From Flavobacteriales bacterium (GTDB taxonomy: Bacteria > Bacteroidota > Bacteroidia > Flavobacteriales_F > PHOS-HE28): a stretch of DNA of 64,000 nt. Position 1 is the stretch's first letter. Each line of letters opens with the position of its first letter. Both the position numbers and the translations under genes were made by a program. Shown here piece after piece: positions 48,932 through 58,133 of this stretch. The notes beneath the pieces are model-generated. The model was not told where the DNA came from, made no database searches, and was given only the letters and a program-made list of their open reading frames with translations. Location of the stretch: assembly GCA_016718655.1 (NCBI GenBank), contig JADKCV010000002.1, positions 186,001 through 250,000 of the forward strand. The letters are read 5' to 3'.

Positions 48932-50441
48932 ATGTCCAAGCACATCGGAAAGGTCGTCCAGGTCATTGGACCCGTGGTCGACGTTCGCTTCGAGGCCGGT
49001 AAGGACCTGCCGAACATCTATGACGCATTGCACATCACCCGCCCCGACGGTTCGGTGTTGGTGTTGGAAGTGCAACAGCTTACCGGTGAGGATACCGTAC
49101 GTGCGGTATCCATGGAGACCACGGATGGCCTGCAGCGCGGAGCCTTGGTACATGGCATGGGCCAGCCTATCAGTATGCCGGTCGGTGATGCTGTGAAGGG
49201 CCGCTTGTTCAATGTGACCGGAAGTCCCATCGATGGTATGCGTCCGGTGAACACCGGGAAGAGCTATCCTATCCACCGCGAGGCTCCCAAGTTCGAGGAC
49301 CTCACCACAAGCACCGAGATCCTGTTCACCGGGATCAAGGTGATCGACCTGATCGAGCCCTACGCCAAGGGTGGTAAGATCGGATTGTTCGGTGGTGCCG
49401 GCGTGGGCAAGACCGTATTGATCCAGGAATTGATCAACAACATCGCAAAGGGCTACAGCGGCTACAGTGTTTTCGCTGGCGTGGGTGAGCGGACCCGTGA
49501 AGGGAACGACCTGCTCCGCGAAATGATCGAGAGCGGCATCATCAAGTATGGTGAGGAGTTCGTACACAGCATGGAGAAGGGCGGTTGGGACCTGAGCAAG
49601 GTGGATTATGACCAGCTTGCCACCAGCCAGGCCACCTTCATCTTCGGCCAAATGAACGAGCCCCCAGGAGCCCGTGCACGCGTGGCCCTGAGCGGATTGA
49701 CCCTCGCTGAGTACTTCCGTGATGGTGACGAGCAGAGCGGTGGTCGGGACATCCTCTTCTTCGTTGACAACATCTTCCGCTTCACCCAAGCCGGTTCCGA
49801 AGTGTCCGCGTTGCTGGGCCGTATGCCGAGTGCCGTGGATACCAGCCTACACTGGCCAGTGAAATGGGCGCGATGCGGAGCGCATCACCTCCACCAAGCG
49901 CGGTTCGATCACCTCTGTACAGGCCGTCTACGTGCCTGCGGATGACTTGACCGACCCTGCACCTGCAACGACCTTCGCGCACCTTGATGCCACCACGGTG
50001 TTGAGCCGTAAGATCGCCGAGTTGGGGATCTATCCTTCCGTGGATCCGCTGGATTCAACCAGTCGGATCCTGACGCCCGCCATCGTGGGCGAGGAGCACT
50101 ATCGTTGCGCTCAACGCGTGAAGGCCATCCTTCAGCGCTACAAGGAGCTACAGGACATCATCGCCATCCTGGGCATGGATGAATTGAGCGAGGAGGACAA
50201 GTTGGCCGTGAGCCGCGCGCGTCGCGTGCAACGTTTCCTTTCCCAACCATTCTTCGTGGCCGAGCAGTTCACCGGCCTGCCCGGTGTGATGGTTCCGATC
50301 GAGGAGACGATCAAGGGCTTCAACATGATCATGGATGGCCAAATGGACGAGTATCCCGAGGCGGCGTTCAACCTGAAGGGCAATATCGATGATGTGATCA
50401 CTGCAGGTAAGAAGATGCTGGCCGACGCAGCAAAAGCCTGA
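48932..50441 (+). CDS. atpD: ATP synthase F1 subunit beta (two single-base frame breaks)
   Basis: Catalytic beta subunit. The first part reads SKHIGKVVQVIGPVVDVRF, the P-loop GGAGVGKT, GVGERTREGNDL and FVDNIFRFTQAGSEVSALLGRMPSAV. After GTG at about 49838 the family sequence GYQPTLASEMG continues only if one G is inserted, and near 49877 (GCGATGCGGAGCGC) one more base is needed to give MQERITSTKRG. From there the frame runs intact to 50441 (KMLADAAKA). Restoring both bases gives 503 residues, the normal length. Both sites need one inserted base each, the signature of sequencing deletions. It precedes atpC by 3 nt. Confidence 0.93.
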
Positions 50442-50444
50442 TCC

Positions 50445-50678
50445 ATGCAAGTAGAGATCATCACCCCGGACAAGGCCCTCTTCAAAGGCGAAGCTACCAG
50501 TGTTGTCGTTCCTGGTGTGGATGGGAGCATGGGCTTCCTGAACAACCACGCGCCACTGATCACGGTTCTCAAAGCCGGTGATGTGAAGGTGACGACGAAC
50601 TCCGGTGAGGAGACCTTCACCGTGAAAGGAGGCGTGGTGGAAGTGATGAACAATGTGGTCCTGGTGCTGGCGGAGTAA
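50445..50678 (+). CDS. atpC: ATP synthase F1 subunit epsilon (short form)
   Basis: 77-residue epsilon subunit comprising only the N-terminal beta-sandwich (IITPDKALFKGEA, GSMGFLNNHAPLI). Bacteroidota typically lack the C-terminal helical hairpin that inhibits hydrolysis. It starts 3 nt after atpD. Its last 15 codons (including the stop) recur, with three synonymous changes, at 53173-53217. Confidence 0.93.
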   Translation: MQVEIITPDKALFKGEATSVVVPGVDGSMGFLNNHAPLITVLKAGDVKVTTNSGEETFTVKGGVVEVMNNVVLVLAE

Positions 50679-50702
50679 GCTGGACAACGTATCGAACAAG
50701 TG

Positions 50703-50734
50703 GCGAACGGCGCTCCGACAGGGGCGCCGTTCGC
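50703..50734 (+). terminator. Terminator of the atpD-atpC operon
   Basis: Perfect 11-bp stem GCGAACGGCGC/GCGCCGTTCGC with a 10-nt loop, followed by GTTTGG, 25 nt after the atpC stop. The core CGGCGC...GCGCCGTTCGC recurs in the hairpin at 53244. Confidence 0.75.
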
Positions 50735-50807
50735 GTTTGGGGTAGCACATGAAGCTTGCCTCGCGCTTGATGGAATCGGAAATGGAAGATGCTTGCGGAC
50801 CAAGGCG

Positions 50808-50838
50808 TTGATTTTCGTTGGAAAATGGGATAAGTTTG
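50808..50838 (+). promoter_or_regulatory. Putative promoter of the delta-60 repeat gene
   Basis: TTG (50808), 20-nt spacer and TAAGTTTG (50831-50838), the latter a perfect TAnnTTTG box. It would give a leader of about 170 nt before the ATG at 51020. The rest of the roughly 340-bp gap after atpC shows no gene; a small inverted repeat TTTTC/GAAAA falls in the spacer. Confidence 0.4.
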
Positions 50839-51019
50839 TCGATGCTAAAGATTGATTCGTCGATAGACCGATCTCTCGAGTGCAACTGGTAGACCTGACC
50901 TTCATCGCGTCCATCCTCATCTTGGCCAAAGTCGATTTAACTGGTCGGACGGATGAAGCTTCGGCAAAGCTCAACACGCCAAGGACCATTTCCGGTCGTT
51001 GGCAACAACACTGAAAACC

Positions 51020-53052
51020 ATGCGGCTATCACTTCTGATCCCGACCCTACTTGCATGGACCCTGGGATCGGCCCAACCCGGTACCCTTGATCCAACGTTC
51101 GATGGTGATGGGCTCCTGGTCGTGAATAGCACTGGAACACCCCGGGTATGTGCATTGACCGACGGACGACTGATGGTGGCGGCGACGAACGATGCGAGCA
51201 GCGTCAAGCTAGTGCGGCTCTTGCTGGATGGTTCACCTGACCCCTCGTTCGGGACCAACGGCATCGTGCTCGTTCCAACCCCTGTCGGCACCTTGGACCT
51301 TTCCGGGTTCACGCTACGTCCCGATGGCAGTGGGGGTTGTCAGGCTTAAGGCGGCCGATGGAGGGTGCCAGGCTTCGGTTTGTGATCCAGGTATCGGTGG
51401 ATGGCACGATCGACACGAGCTTCGGAACGAACGGTCTGGTCAGTGTAGGCTTTCCGGATGGCGATGTACAGCTTCTTGATCTCGCCTTGGAAAGCAGCGG
51501 CGCTCTGGTGGTCTGTGGCGTGAAAGTTCGCCCGAACCCGACATCGGGTCAGCCCGCTTACAAGGATGCCGTTGCGCTGCGCGTGGATGCTTCCGGAATG
51601 ATCGACCTCTCGTTCAATGGTGCAGGTGCGTGGATCCAAGCTAGCGAACCCCTCCCCTTGCGCACGTTCACCGCCAAATACGTGCATCTACTTCCCACTG
51701 GGCACATTGTATTGCGAGGTCCCCGGAATTACCTCACCGCGCCGGGATCGGATGGGTGGCAGATCACCCTGTTGCCCGATGGTACCCCGGTTGCGGCACT
51801 GTCCATACTGACCAGTGGTGGCTTCGGTCCATACAGCATCGTAGGGTCCGCTGCGAACACGAATGGAGCGCTATTACTTGCCGGCTACATGGACCTTCCG
51901 CCCGCAGGCTTGAACCCTCAGCTTACAGTAACGCTTCCCTCCGGCACGAGCAATTCCTCCGGTGGGGTGTATTGGGGCCATCCGGGCCCATTCGGAGTTC
52001 CATTCTCCTCAGGCAATAAATTGGCTCGCGCGACCAGCGATGGCAGTGGGCGTTTCCTGTTCGCTGGCCACAACGACAATCGCACCGACCGGTGGTACCT
52101 GGGTCGGACCATAGCCGATGGTTCAACTTGGGACCAAGGTTTCGGCACGGCCGGAGAAGTGGAAACCGTGTTCCCTGCTGCTCAGTCCTTGCAGCCCACT
52201 TCCATATGTGTCCTACAGGACGGTCGGATCGTGGTGGCGGGCAGGGTGTTCATCTCGGGTGTTCAGAGTTGGGCGTTCGCACGGTACAACGCTGTTGCAG
52301 GAGCACCTGGTCATGTCGCTGCCCGCGTCAACCTGGGTGGAGCATACGACAATGGAACGGCATTGATGAAGCGACAACTCTTCACCAACATGCAGGTATT
52401 CCCCTACCTGCAACCCTACATGGAACCGAGCTTCCGGTCTGTGGGATCCGTGCCGCAGCAGGTGATCCCGATCGGGGCATACACCAATACAAGTGCAACT
52501 GGCATGGTGGATTGGATCTGGCTTGAGTTCTTGTCCACCTCGGAGCCTTCGACCATCCTAGCATCACGGGCGGCTCTGGTATTGCGCAACGGCCAAGTGG
52601 TCGACGTGGACGGGATTTCTCCCGTGGACCTTCGATGCGGCGGATCAACAGGATTCCTGCGCATCCGGCATCGCAATCACCTGAGCGTCACGTGCAGTGT
52701 TCCGATCAGCTTGGATGGAACTCCGGCCGTGATCGATCTGACACTGCCATCCACCCCGACCTTCGGAACGGACGCCCAGGCCTGTGGGTCCGGTGTTTGC
52801 ATGATGTGGCCCGGAGAAACGAATGGCAATGGTGTGGTTTCCTACACCGGTCCGGAGAACGATCGGGACCCGGTCCTCTCTGCTGTCGGGGGTAGTGTCC
52901 CCACGCAGGTGCTACAGAACGTATACGCCGTGGAAGACGTGAACCTGGATGGGAAGGTGAAGTATGCTGGCGCGGAGAACGACCGTGACCCGATACTACT
53001 GACCATCGGCGGTAGCACGCCGACGAACGTTCGGCACGAACAACTCCCCTGA
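51020..53052 (+). CDS. Delta-60-repeat surface protein with HagB-like C-terminal repeats (one frame break)
   Basis: Starts at ATG 51020 with a signal peptide (RLSLLIPTLLAWTLGSAQ) and the classic delta-60 repeat opener PGTLDPTFDGDG. The repeats continue (LLDGSPDPSFGTNGIV, then VDGTIDTSFGTNGLV). The frame slips by one base near 51340, within a G-rich stretch, and then runs to 53052: about 675 residues in all. The last 75 residues are two dockerin-like units with acidic, calcium-type loops (NGNGVVSYTGPENDRDPVL, then VNLDGKVKYAGAENDRDPIL), as at the ends of HagB-like Bacteroidota proteins, finishing HEQLP. No standard type A sorting domain is seen. Probably secreted or surface-bound. It lies between atpC and a copy of the atpC 3' end. 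Confidence 0.83.
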
Positions 53053-53172
53053 ATTCCACGCATGGAGCCCACTGGAAGGTTGGACGCGGGGTGAATGGTC
53101 CATGAAGTATTGAATAAGAACCATTGCGATCCTTCATGGAACCAGGCCCCCTTCTTAACGACCCAACCGCCA

Positions 53173-53217
53173 GTGGTGGAGGTGATGAACAATGTGGTTC
53201 TGGTGCTGGCGGAGTAG
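53173..53217 (+). pseudogene. Duplicate of the atpC 3' end (15 codons)
   Basis: 45 bp identical to 50634-50678 at 42 positions. The three differences (GAA/GAG, GTC/GTT, TAA/TAG) are all third-position and silent. It encodes VVEVMNNVVLVLAE-stop. No atpC-like sequence precedes it. A hairpin related to the atpC terminator follows 26 nt later. It is a remnant, not a gene. Confidence 0.8.
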
Positions 53218-53243
53218 CGATCTCTCCTTCAAATCAAGCTGAG

Positions 53244-53270
53244 CGGCGCTTTCCCGATGGGTCAGCGCCG
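53244..53270. terminator. Hairpin related to the atpC terminator
   Basis: Perfect 7-bp stem CGGCGCT/AGCGCCG with a 13-nt loop, then TTCGCC, between the atpC remnant (+) and the stop of the CHAT gene (-). The core and the TTCGC that follows match the hairpin at 50703-50734. Confidence 0.55.
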
Positions 53271-53279
53271 TTCGCCATT

Positions 53280-56200
53280 TCAGGGCGCGCTACGTGGGCG
53301 GCGGTACCACCAAACCCCAAGTGCCAGGACCAGTAGCACCAACGCACTCCAGAAAAGCGGCATGGTCCACGAGAATGGCATCCGCACCGGTTCCACATCG
53401 CCGACAAGCACAAGGCCCGCCCAGTAATATGGCAATGCCAGTTCACCTTCCACGGATGCGAGGTGATCAAGCTTGGCCTGGCGCATGGCCAGGTGCTTGG
53501 GCAAGCCATCCGCCAGCAGTTCGTAGAAACGTTTGATGATGGCCGAGGAGATCTGCTCGTCGATGCTCCAGAGCGAGGTGACCAGGCTGGGGCAACCGGC
53601 ATAAGCAAAGCCGTAACCCAAGGATCGCACACCCTCTCCATCGTCCTTGCCGGTTCCGGTCTCACAGGCCGTGAGCACCGCGAGCTGTGCGCGCAGGTCC
53701 AACTCATAGATCTCATAGGCATGCAGGTAACCGTCGCCCTCAGCATCGGCACCGGCGGAATCCTTGCTCAGTACCAAGCGGGAATACATGGGCGATGTGG
53801 CGTTCATCAACGCATGTGTTCCCAAGTGAAGGATGCCATGGTCCGCTGCCTCGTTCCGGAATCCACGCTCACTGGCCGAACCACCGAGGAGGACCCGAGC
53901 CTGCATCACGTCCCCGAGATCCTTGGCCGTACTGACCGCGAAGGGTTGACGCACGAACCGCAGGAAATCACGGTCCATTTGCATGCTGTCATTGACCTGA
54001 CGGGCGTATCTCCGTTTGAGATCATCGTCGAAACCCGGCGCCAATGCCAGCATTCCATCAGCTTTCTCCCTAGCGAGTTGTGCGAACTGGACCGCGGTGG
54101 TCGCAGAGAGCAGGTAAGCAATGGCGTGGCGCTGGATCAAGAGCTTACTTGGAAAGGTGGAAGGGGATGCCGGACCCATCAGCAAGGCGTCGAAGCTCAC
54201 GGTGTGCAGAGGACCATCGGGAATGATCAACAGCTCTTTCGCGTTCACCTTGGCTGATACGGGTGCCAAGACCCGCTGGTATACCGTGCTGGCCAGGTTC
54301 GTGTAGGCATCGACGTCCCTGGAAACGATCGCGGCATTCAACGCACCCACCTCATCGTTCAACCCTTTCGCTTCAACGCGCTGTAGTGTCGCACCGTTCA
54401 GGCCCACCACCAGAACATAGAGGTGATCCTGGGCAAATGCGTAACTGATCAACTGCCGATCCGGAGCAAGAAGTCGTTTCCGTAGTTCCTTCAATGAGAT
54501 CACCGGTTCGCCATATCGCAACGTGAAATAGGCCGGATGGCTCATCTCCAAGACCTTCAGGAATTCGGCATATTCCTGCTCCCGTGCGGCCATTTCCGTG
54601 AGCGTACGCCGGTCATCCGCATCGATCTCCAATGCGGCGATCAGCTCCTGTTCCCGAGCGATGATGGTGTCGGGCACTCCGGTGAAGCGCAGTCCGGCAA
54701 ATTCGTTCAATCGGCCTTTCAACAAGGTGGATCGATCGGCCTCCGTTACGTGTAGAAAGCGCTCTGCATCCGCTTCGGACCCGGAGGTGACATAGGCGTC
54801 GTACGCGATCTCCAAGGCCAGGTCGTAGAGCCTCTTCTGTGCTCCGATCAACAACAACTTGGATCCCTCGTCGCTCACCGAGGTCTTGTTCCGGGCCAAT
54901 GCGGCCATGGCCAGATCCAGGTCGCTCTTCCACTGTGACAACACCTCTCCCTTGCTGACAAGGGCTCGTTCAGAACGGACCTTCCAATAGTACGCGTCGG
55001 GCAGGATATGAGGGTCCGGAAAGGCGCGTGGAAGGCGGTCGGACCGCAGGGCACGAACTCGGTCATCCAGCTTGGCAAGCGCTGCGGTGGCATGGCCAAG
55101 TGCACGTTCGGGGTCCTTTGCTTGAAATGCCGCTTCGGCGAGCTGCACATCGATCGCCGCCACCTTGAAATGCGCACTATCGTTCACGGCCACCAGTACT
55201 GTACGTGCTCGACCGAGGTCAGCGATGGCTTCTTCATGCCTACCGCGCATGGAATGGAGATGCGCACGTCGTTGATAGGTGACCGCGAGAATGGCATCGG
55301 TGTTCCCGTCGCGTGCCTGCCCACACCACTGAATGGTCGATGCCAGCAATGAATCCGCTTTGGAATGATCGCCTGAACGCATTTCGATCTCGGCCAATTT
55401 CGAGTTGGAACGCAGAACCTCCTCGCTCCGCCATCCCCACTTTCGCTGGCATTGCTCGTGATATGCAGTGATGAGCTGTCTGGCCTTGTCCAATGAACCC
55501 TTGGATAGCTCGAGATCCCCGTACCGCTCTTGGATGGCGAGCAGCTGCGGGTCGTCGGCCTCCAGCACACTGCTGCGGTCATTCCAAGCCAGGTCCAACA
55601 ATTCACGGGCGCGTCCAACATCCCCCCCATCGAAGTAGACGGTGGCCAGGTTCACGTAGCCGCGTGAACGTGATACGACGGCCTCATCACGGGTGAATTG
55701 ATCGGTGGTCATAGCGATCAGTCGATCGCAAATACGCAGGCTTTCCTGATAGTACGTCCTGGAGCGTGCGAGATCGCCAGCGTTCTGCCAGAGCACACCA
55801 AGGTTGCCATAGGTGGCCACTTTCCTGTTCAACCCAGCCTCATCGGTTGGCTCACCGAGCACTTCCAAGGCCTTGAGGTAGTATTGCTCCGCCTCACGAA
55901 TGCGGCCTAGATGCCAAGCGGCCACACCTGCTGCCGTGTACGATTCCGCCCATTGGACCGCCGGTATGGAATCCGCACGGGCATAGACCGCCAAGGCCTC
56001 CTGAGCCCAAAATCCGGACCGACGATGATCACCCATCACCGAATGATCGAAAGCCAGGTACTGGCGTGCCCGGCCCTTCTGTGACAAGGGCACCTTCATA
56101 TCACCATCCGCTACGCTCACAGCCATGGAATCCACACGCGCACATTCCTTCAGGTCCCCGGCATCGTAGTAGACCCAGCTCAGGTCGAAGAGCGCCTCCA

Positions 56201-56516
56201 GTTCCATGGACGCATCACCTCTGGCCTTCACCAATCGATAGATCCTTTCGGCAGCCTCCGTACTGGCCTTCGCATCCTTCAGCTTGCGGAACGCTCGGCC
56301 GTACTTGTAGAGGTAGCGATGCAGGGAATCCGCAAAGGAGGTACCGGGCGAAGCGATGATCTGGGCGTCGATCTCCCGGACCATAGCGGCATATTCCTTC
56401 GCTTCATACAGCTCACCGATACGGGCATGTCTGGCGATCAACCGGACATCCGCCTGCGCCGATGCAGCGACCGGGACGCACATGAAGGCTGCGACCAGTA
56501 GGATGGAGCGCATCAC
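53280..56516 (-). CDS. TPR-CHAT protein (caspase-like peptidase), membrane-anchored
   Basis: 1,078 residues. It has a signal peptide (MMRSILLVAAFMCVPVAASAQ). A long array of tetratricopeptide-like helices (about 30-620) is followed by a CHAT domain (about 760-1040) and a C-terminal membrane helix (about 1049-1070). The caspase-type catalytic pair is present: His901 in HLGTHA and Cys951 in TACETG. CHAT proteases are clan CD peptidases, used in bacteria for regulated proteolysis and in some defence and cell-death systems. The gene overlaps the anti-sigma-like gene by 4 bp, and the whole sigma/anti-sigma/CHAT set is one transcript. The target is unknown. Confidence 0.9.
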   Translation of the reverse strand: MMRSILLVAAFMCVPVAASAQADVRLIARHARIGELYEAKEYAAMVREIDAQIIASPGTSFADSLHRYLYKYGRAFRKLKDAKASTEAAERIYRLVKARGDASMELEALFDLSWVYYDAGDLKECARVDSMAVSVADGDMKVPLSQKGRARQYLAFDHSVMGDHRRSGFWAQEALAVYARADSIPAVQWAESYTAAGVAAWHLGRIREAEQYYLKALEVLGEPTDEAGLNRKVATYGNLGVLWQNAGDLARSRTYYQESLRICDRLIAMTTDQFTRDEAVVSRSRGYVNLATVYFDGGDVGRARELLDLAWNDRSSVLEADDPQLLAIQERYGDLELSKGSLDKARQLITAYHEQCQRKWGWRSEEVLRSNSKLAEIEMRSGDHSKADSLLASTIQWCGQARDGNTDAILAVTYQRRAHLHSMRGRHEEAIADLGRARTVLVAVNDSAHFKVAAIDVQLAEAAFQAKDPERALGHATAALAKLDDRVRALRSDRLPRAFPDPHILPDAYYWKVRSERALVSKGEVLSQWKSDLDLAMAALARNKTSVSDEGSKLLLIGAQKRLYDLALEIAYDAYVTSGSEADAERFLHVTEADRSTLLKGRLNEFAGLRFTGVPDTIIAREQELIAALEIDADDRRTLTEMAAREQEYAEFLKVLEMSHPAYFTLRYGEPVISLKELRKRLLAPDRQLISYAFAQDHLYVLVVGLNGATLQRVEAKGLNDEVGALNAAIVSRDVDAYTNLASTVYQRVLAPVSAKVNAKELLIIPDGPLHTVSFDALLMGPASPSTFPSKLLIQRHAIAYLLSATTAVQFAQLAREKADGMLALAPGFDDDLKRRYARQVNDSMQMDRDFLRFVRQPFAVSTAKDLGDVMQARVLLGGSASERGFRNEAADHGILHLGTHALMNATSPMYSRLVLSKDSAGADAEGDGYLHAYEIYELDLRAQLAVLTACETGTGKDDGEGVRSLGYGFAYAGCPSLVTSLWSIDEQISSAIIKRFYELLADGLPKHLAMRQAKLDHLASVEGELALPYYWAGLVLVGDVEPVRMPFSWTMPLFWSALVLLVLALGVWWYRRPRSAP

Positions 56517-57241
56517 TCACCGAGTTGGGAAAGGATGCGCCGCACGCGTTCACCGTATACGCTATCCGTCTCCAATCCCATCGCACGGGCTTCAGCAAGA
56601 CCACCACGCTCAACGAACAGCAGGAACAGGTACCAGCGCGCCCGGCTCTGGAAAATGGACGTTCCTTGTGCCACTGTGTTCAACTTCGTTACAGCGGATG
56701 TCCCATGGTCGGTGACGATGTCCACCATGGCGGTGTAGAACAGCAGCGTGTCATTGGTCGGCTCCTTTTCCAGCAACGGCATCCAGCGTGCCGCAGCCTC
56801 CGCATATAGACCCTCCTTGTAGTAGACCATGGCATCGGCGAAAGCGGGATCATCGGTCGCACCCATGGTCACCGGCAGCCCGGGTTCACGCGTGAAGTGG
56901 TCAGCGAAGAGTCGCTCGTTGATCGGTGGCCGTCCGAACCACCAGATGGTGACCATGAGCAGAACAGCAATGGAGGCCGCATATGCCATGAAGCGTCCCC
57001 AACCTGTGCCCTTGGCCCTTTCGGTGGCCTGAAGATCCGAAGCGATCGTTCGCAAGGTGCTCGATAGCCCACCAAGCTCCACGGCATGTATGTTCTCCCG
57101 TTCCAGTTCAAGTTCGGCGCGCAACGCTGTATCGTTGGCCAACCGTTGCTCGAACGCAGTGCGTTCCACTGTGCTCATACGATCGAGCACATAGGCTTCA
57201 ATTGCCTCGAACGTCACCCTATCCAAGTTGCCCTTGTTCAT
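56513..57241 (-). CDS. Putative anti-sigma factor with TPR-like periplasmic part
   Basis: 242 residues. The cytoplasmic N-terminus (about 1-80) is helical and charged, with the pattern EAYVLDRMSTVERTAFEQRLANDTALRAEL seen in Bacteroidota proteins next to ECF sigma factors. One membrane helix at about 87-101 (YAASIAVLLMVTIWWF) is followed by a helical-repeat domain outside. No zinc-finger motif is present. ATGA overlaps on both sides (sigma upstream, CHAT downstream) support a sigma-binding role; this is inferred from architecture and position. Confidence 0.75.
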   Translation of the reverse strand: MNKGNLDRVTFEAIEAYVLDRMSTVERTAFEQRLANDTALRAELELERENIHAVELGGLSSTLRTIASDLQATERAKGTGWGRFMAYAASIAVLLMVTIWWFGRPPINERLFADHFTREPGLPVTMGATDDPAFADAMVYYKEGLYAEAAARWMPLLEKEPTNDTLLFYTAMVDIVTDHGTSAVTKLNTVAQGTSIFQSRARWYLFLLFVERGGLAEARAMGLETDSVYGERVRRILSQLGE

Positions 57242-57798
57242 GATGCTTCATTCTCTTCACCACGGATGACATTACGGACTGCGCGCAACTTCATCATACA
57301 CCGGTATTTGATCGTACGGATGCTCTCCTCCTCCACTCCCATCTCATCGGCAATGGCGGCGAGGTCCTTACGCTCGAAGTAGAACCTGTCCAGCACCGTA
57401 CGGCACTTGTCATCAAGCTTCGCGTACACCTCACGCAGGCGCACGAGGCGGTCCTCGATGTCATCACTGACATCGGTCGGCCGATCCATGCTACGCTCAT
57501 CGTGTACCACCTTCATGTGCTTGTGAGCTGCTGACCGCACGACATCCAGCCATTTGTTCTTTGCCACCTTGTAGATGAACCCACCCGGGTCGGTTCCGGC
57601 CACCAAGCGACCTTCCTTCACACTCAACCAAAGCACGGATATCGCCTCTTGGAACACATCCTGGGCGTCGTCCGAAGTACCACTGTTCTGCAACACATAC
57701 TGCTTGACGCCCGGGAAGTGCATCTTGTACAACGCACGCAGGGTCGCCGTGTCGTTGCGGCAAAGCGCAGCTGCCCATTCTGGCAGTGTATCGGTCAC
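57238..57798 (-). CDS. ECF-type RNA polymerase sigma factor
   Basis: About 186 residues. Region 2 (ALYKMHFPGVKQYVLQNSG, then DAQDVFQEAISVLW) and region 4 (KLDDKCRTVLDRFYFERKDLAAIADEMGV, then IRTIKYRCMMKLR) are both clear. A GTG at 57798 is taken as start, since region 2 begins a few residues later. An in-frame ATG at 57873 would add 25 residues unlike any sigma factor. It is the first gene of the operon with the anti-sigma-like and CHAT genes. Confidence 0.9.
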   Translation of the reverse strand: MTDTLPEWAAALCRNDTATLRALYKMHFPGVKQYVLQNSGTSDDAQDVFQEAISVLWLSVKEGRLVAGTDPGGFIYKVAKNKWLDVVRSAAHKHMKVVHDERSMDRPTDVSDDIEDRLVRLREVYAKLDDKCRTVLDRFYFERKDLAAIADEMGVEEESIRTIKYRCMMKLRAVRNVIRGEENEAS

Positions 57799-58133
57799 GA
57801 GTGTTGTGGTCCGTTCCACGGAGAGAGGCGTGGTTTGTACCGCTGGCGGTCGGTCCCATGCACAGCGGTGCACGATAATACGGCATTCCGGTGTAACTGT
57901 CCATCGTCTCGGTTCGATCTCCGGTCGGATCCGGTGTCTGCTGAGATATCGGGGACGGGACTGGAATGTGAACAGACCGGGGTCCTAATGTTCATTGCAT
58001 GGGCGACTGGAAGTCGATGATCGCTTGGTCGGAGCCATGGATGGATCCACCAACGACCTTCCTCGGAACGAACGATCGTTCACATACCAGGGTGCGGCCC
58101 GATGTGCTCTTGAAACCACAAGCCATCAACCCT
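57799..58133. other. Divergent intergenic region, sigma operon / beta-helix gene
   Basis: 335 bp holding the promoters of two divergent transcripts. No clear TAnnTTTG box, hairpin or additional gene is seen. Confidence 0.5.

Noticed and set aside
49838..49880. Programmed frameshifting in atpD
   Set aside because: Two separate single-base deletions with no slippery site or stimulatory structure, in a gene never known to be recoded; sequence error is simpler.
50735..53172. A mobile element carrying its own integrase between the atpC 3' ends
   Set aside because: The segment encodes only the delta-60 repeat protein; no recombinase, transposase or terminal inverted repeats are visible.
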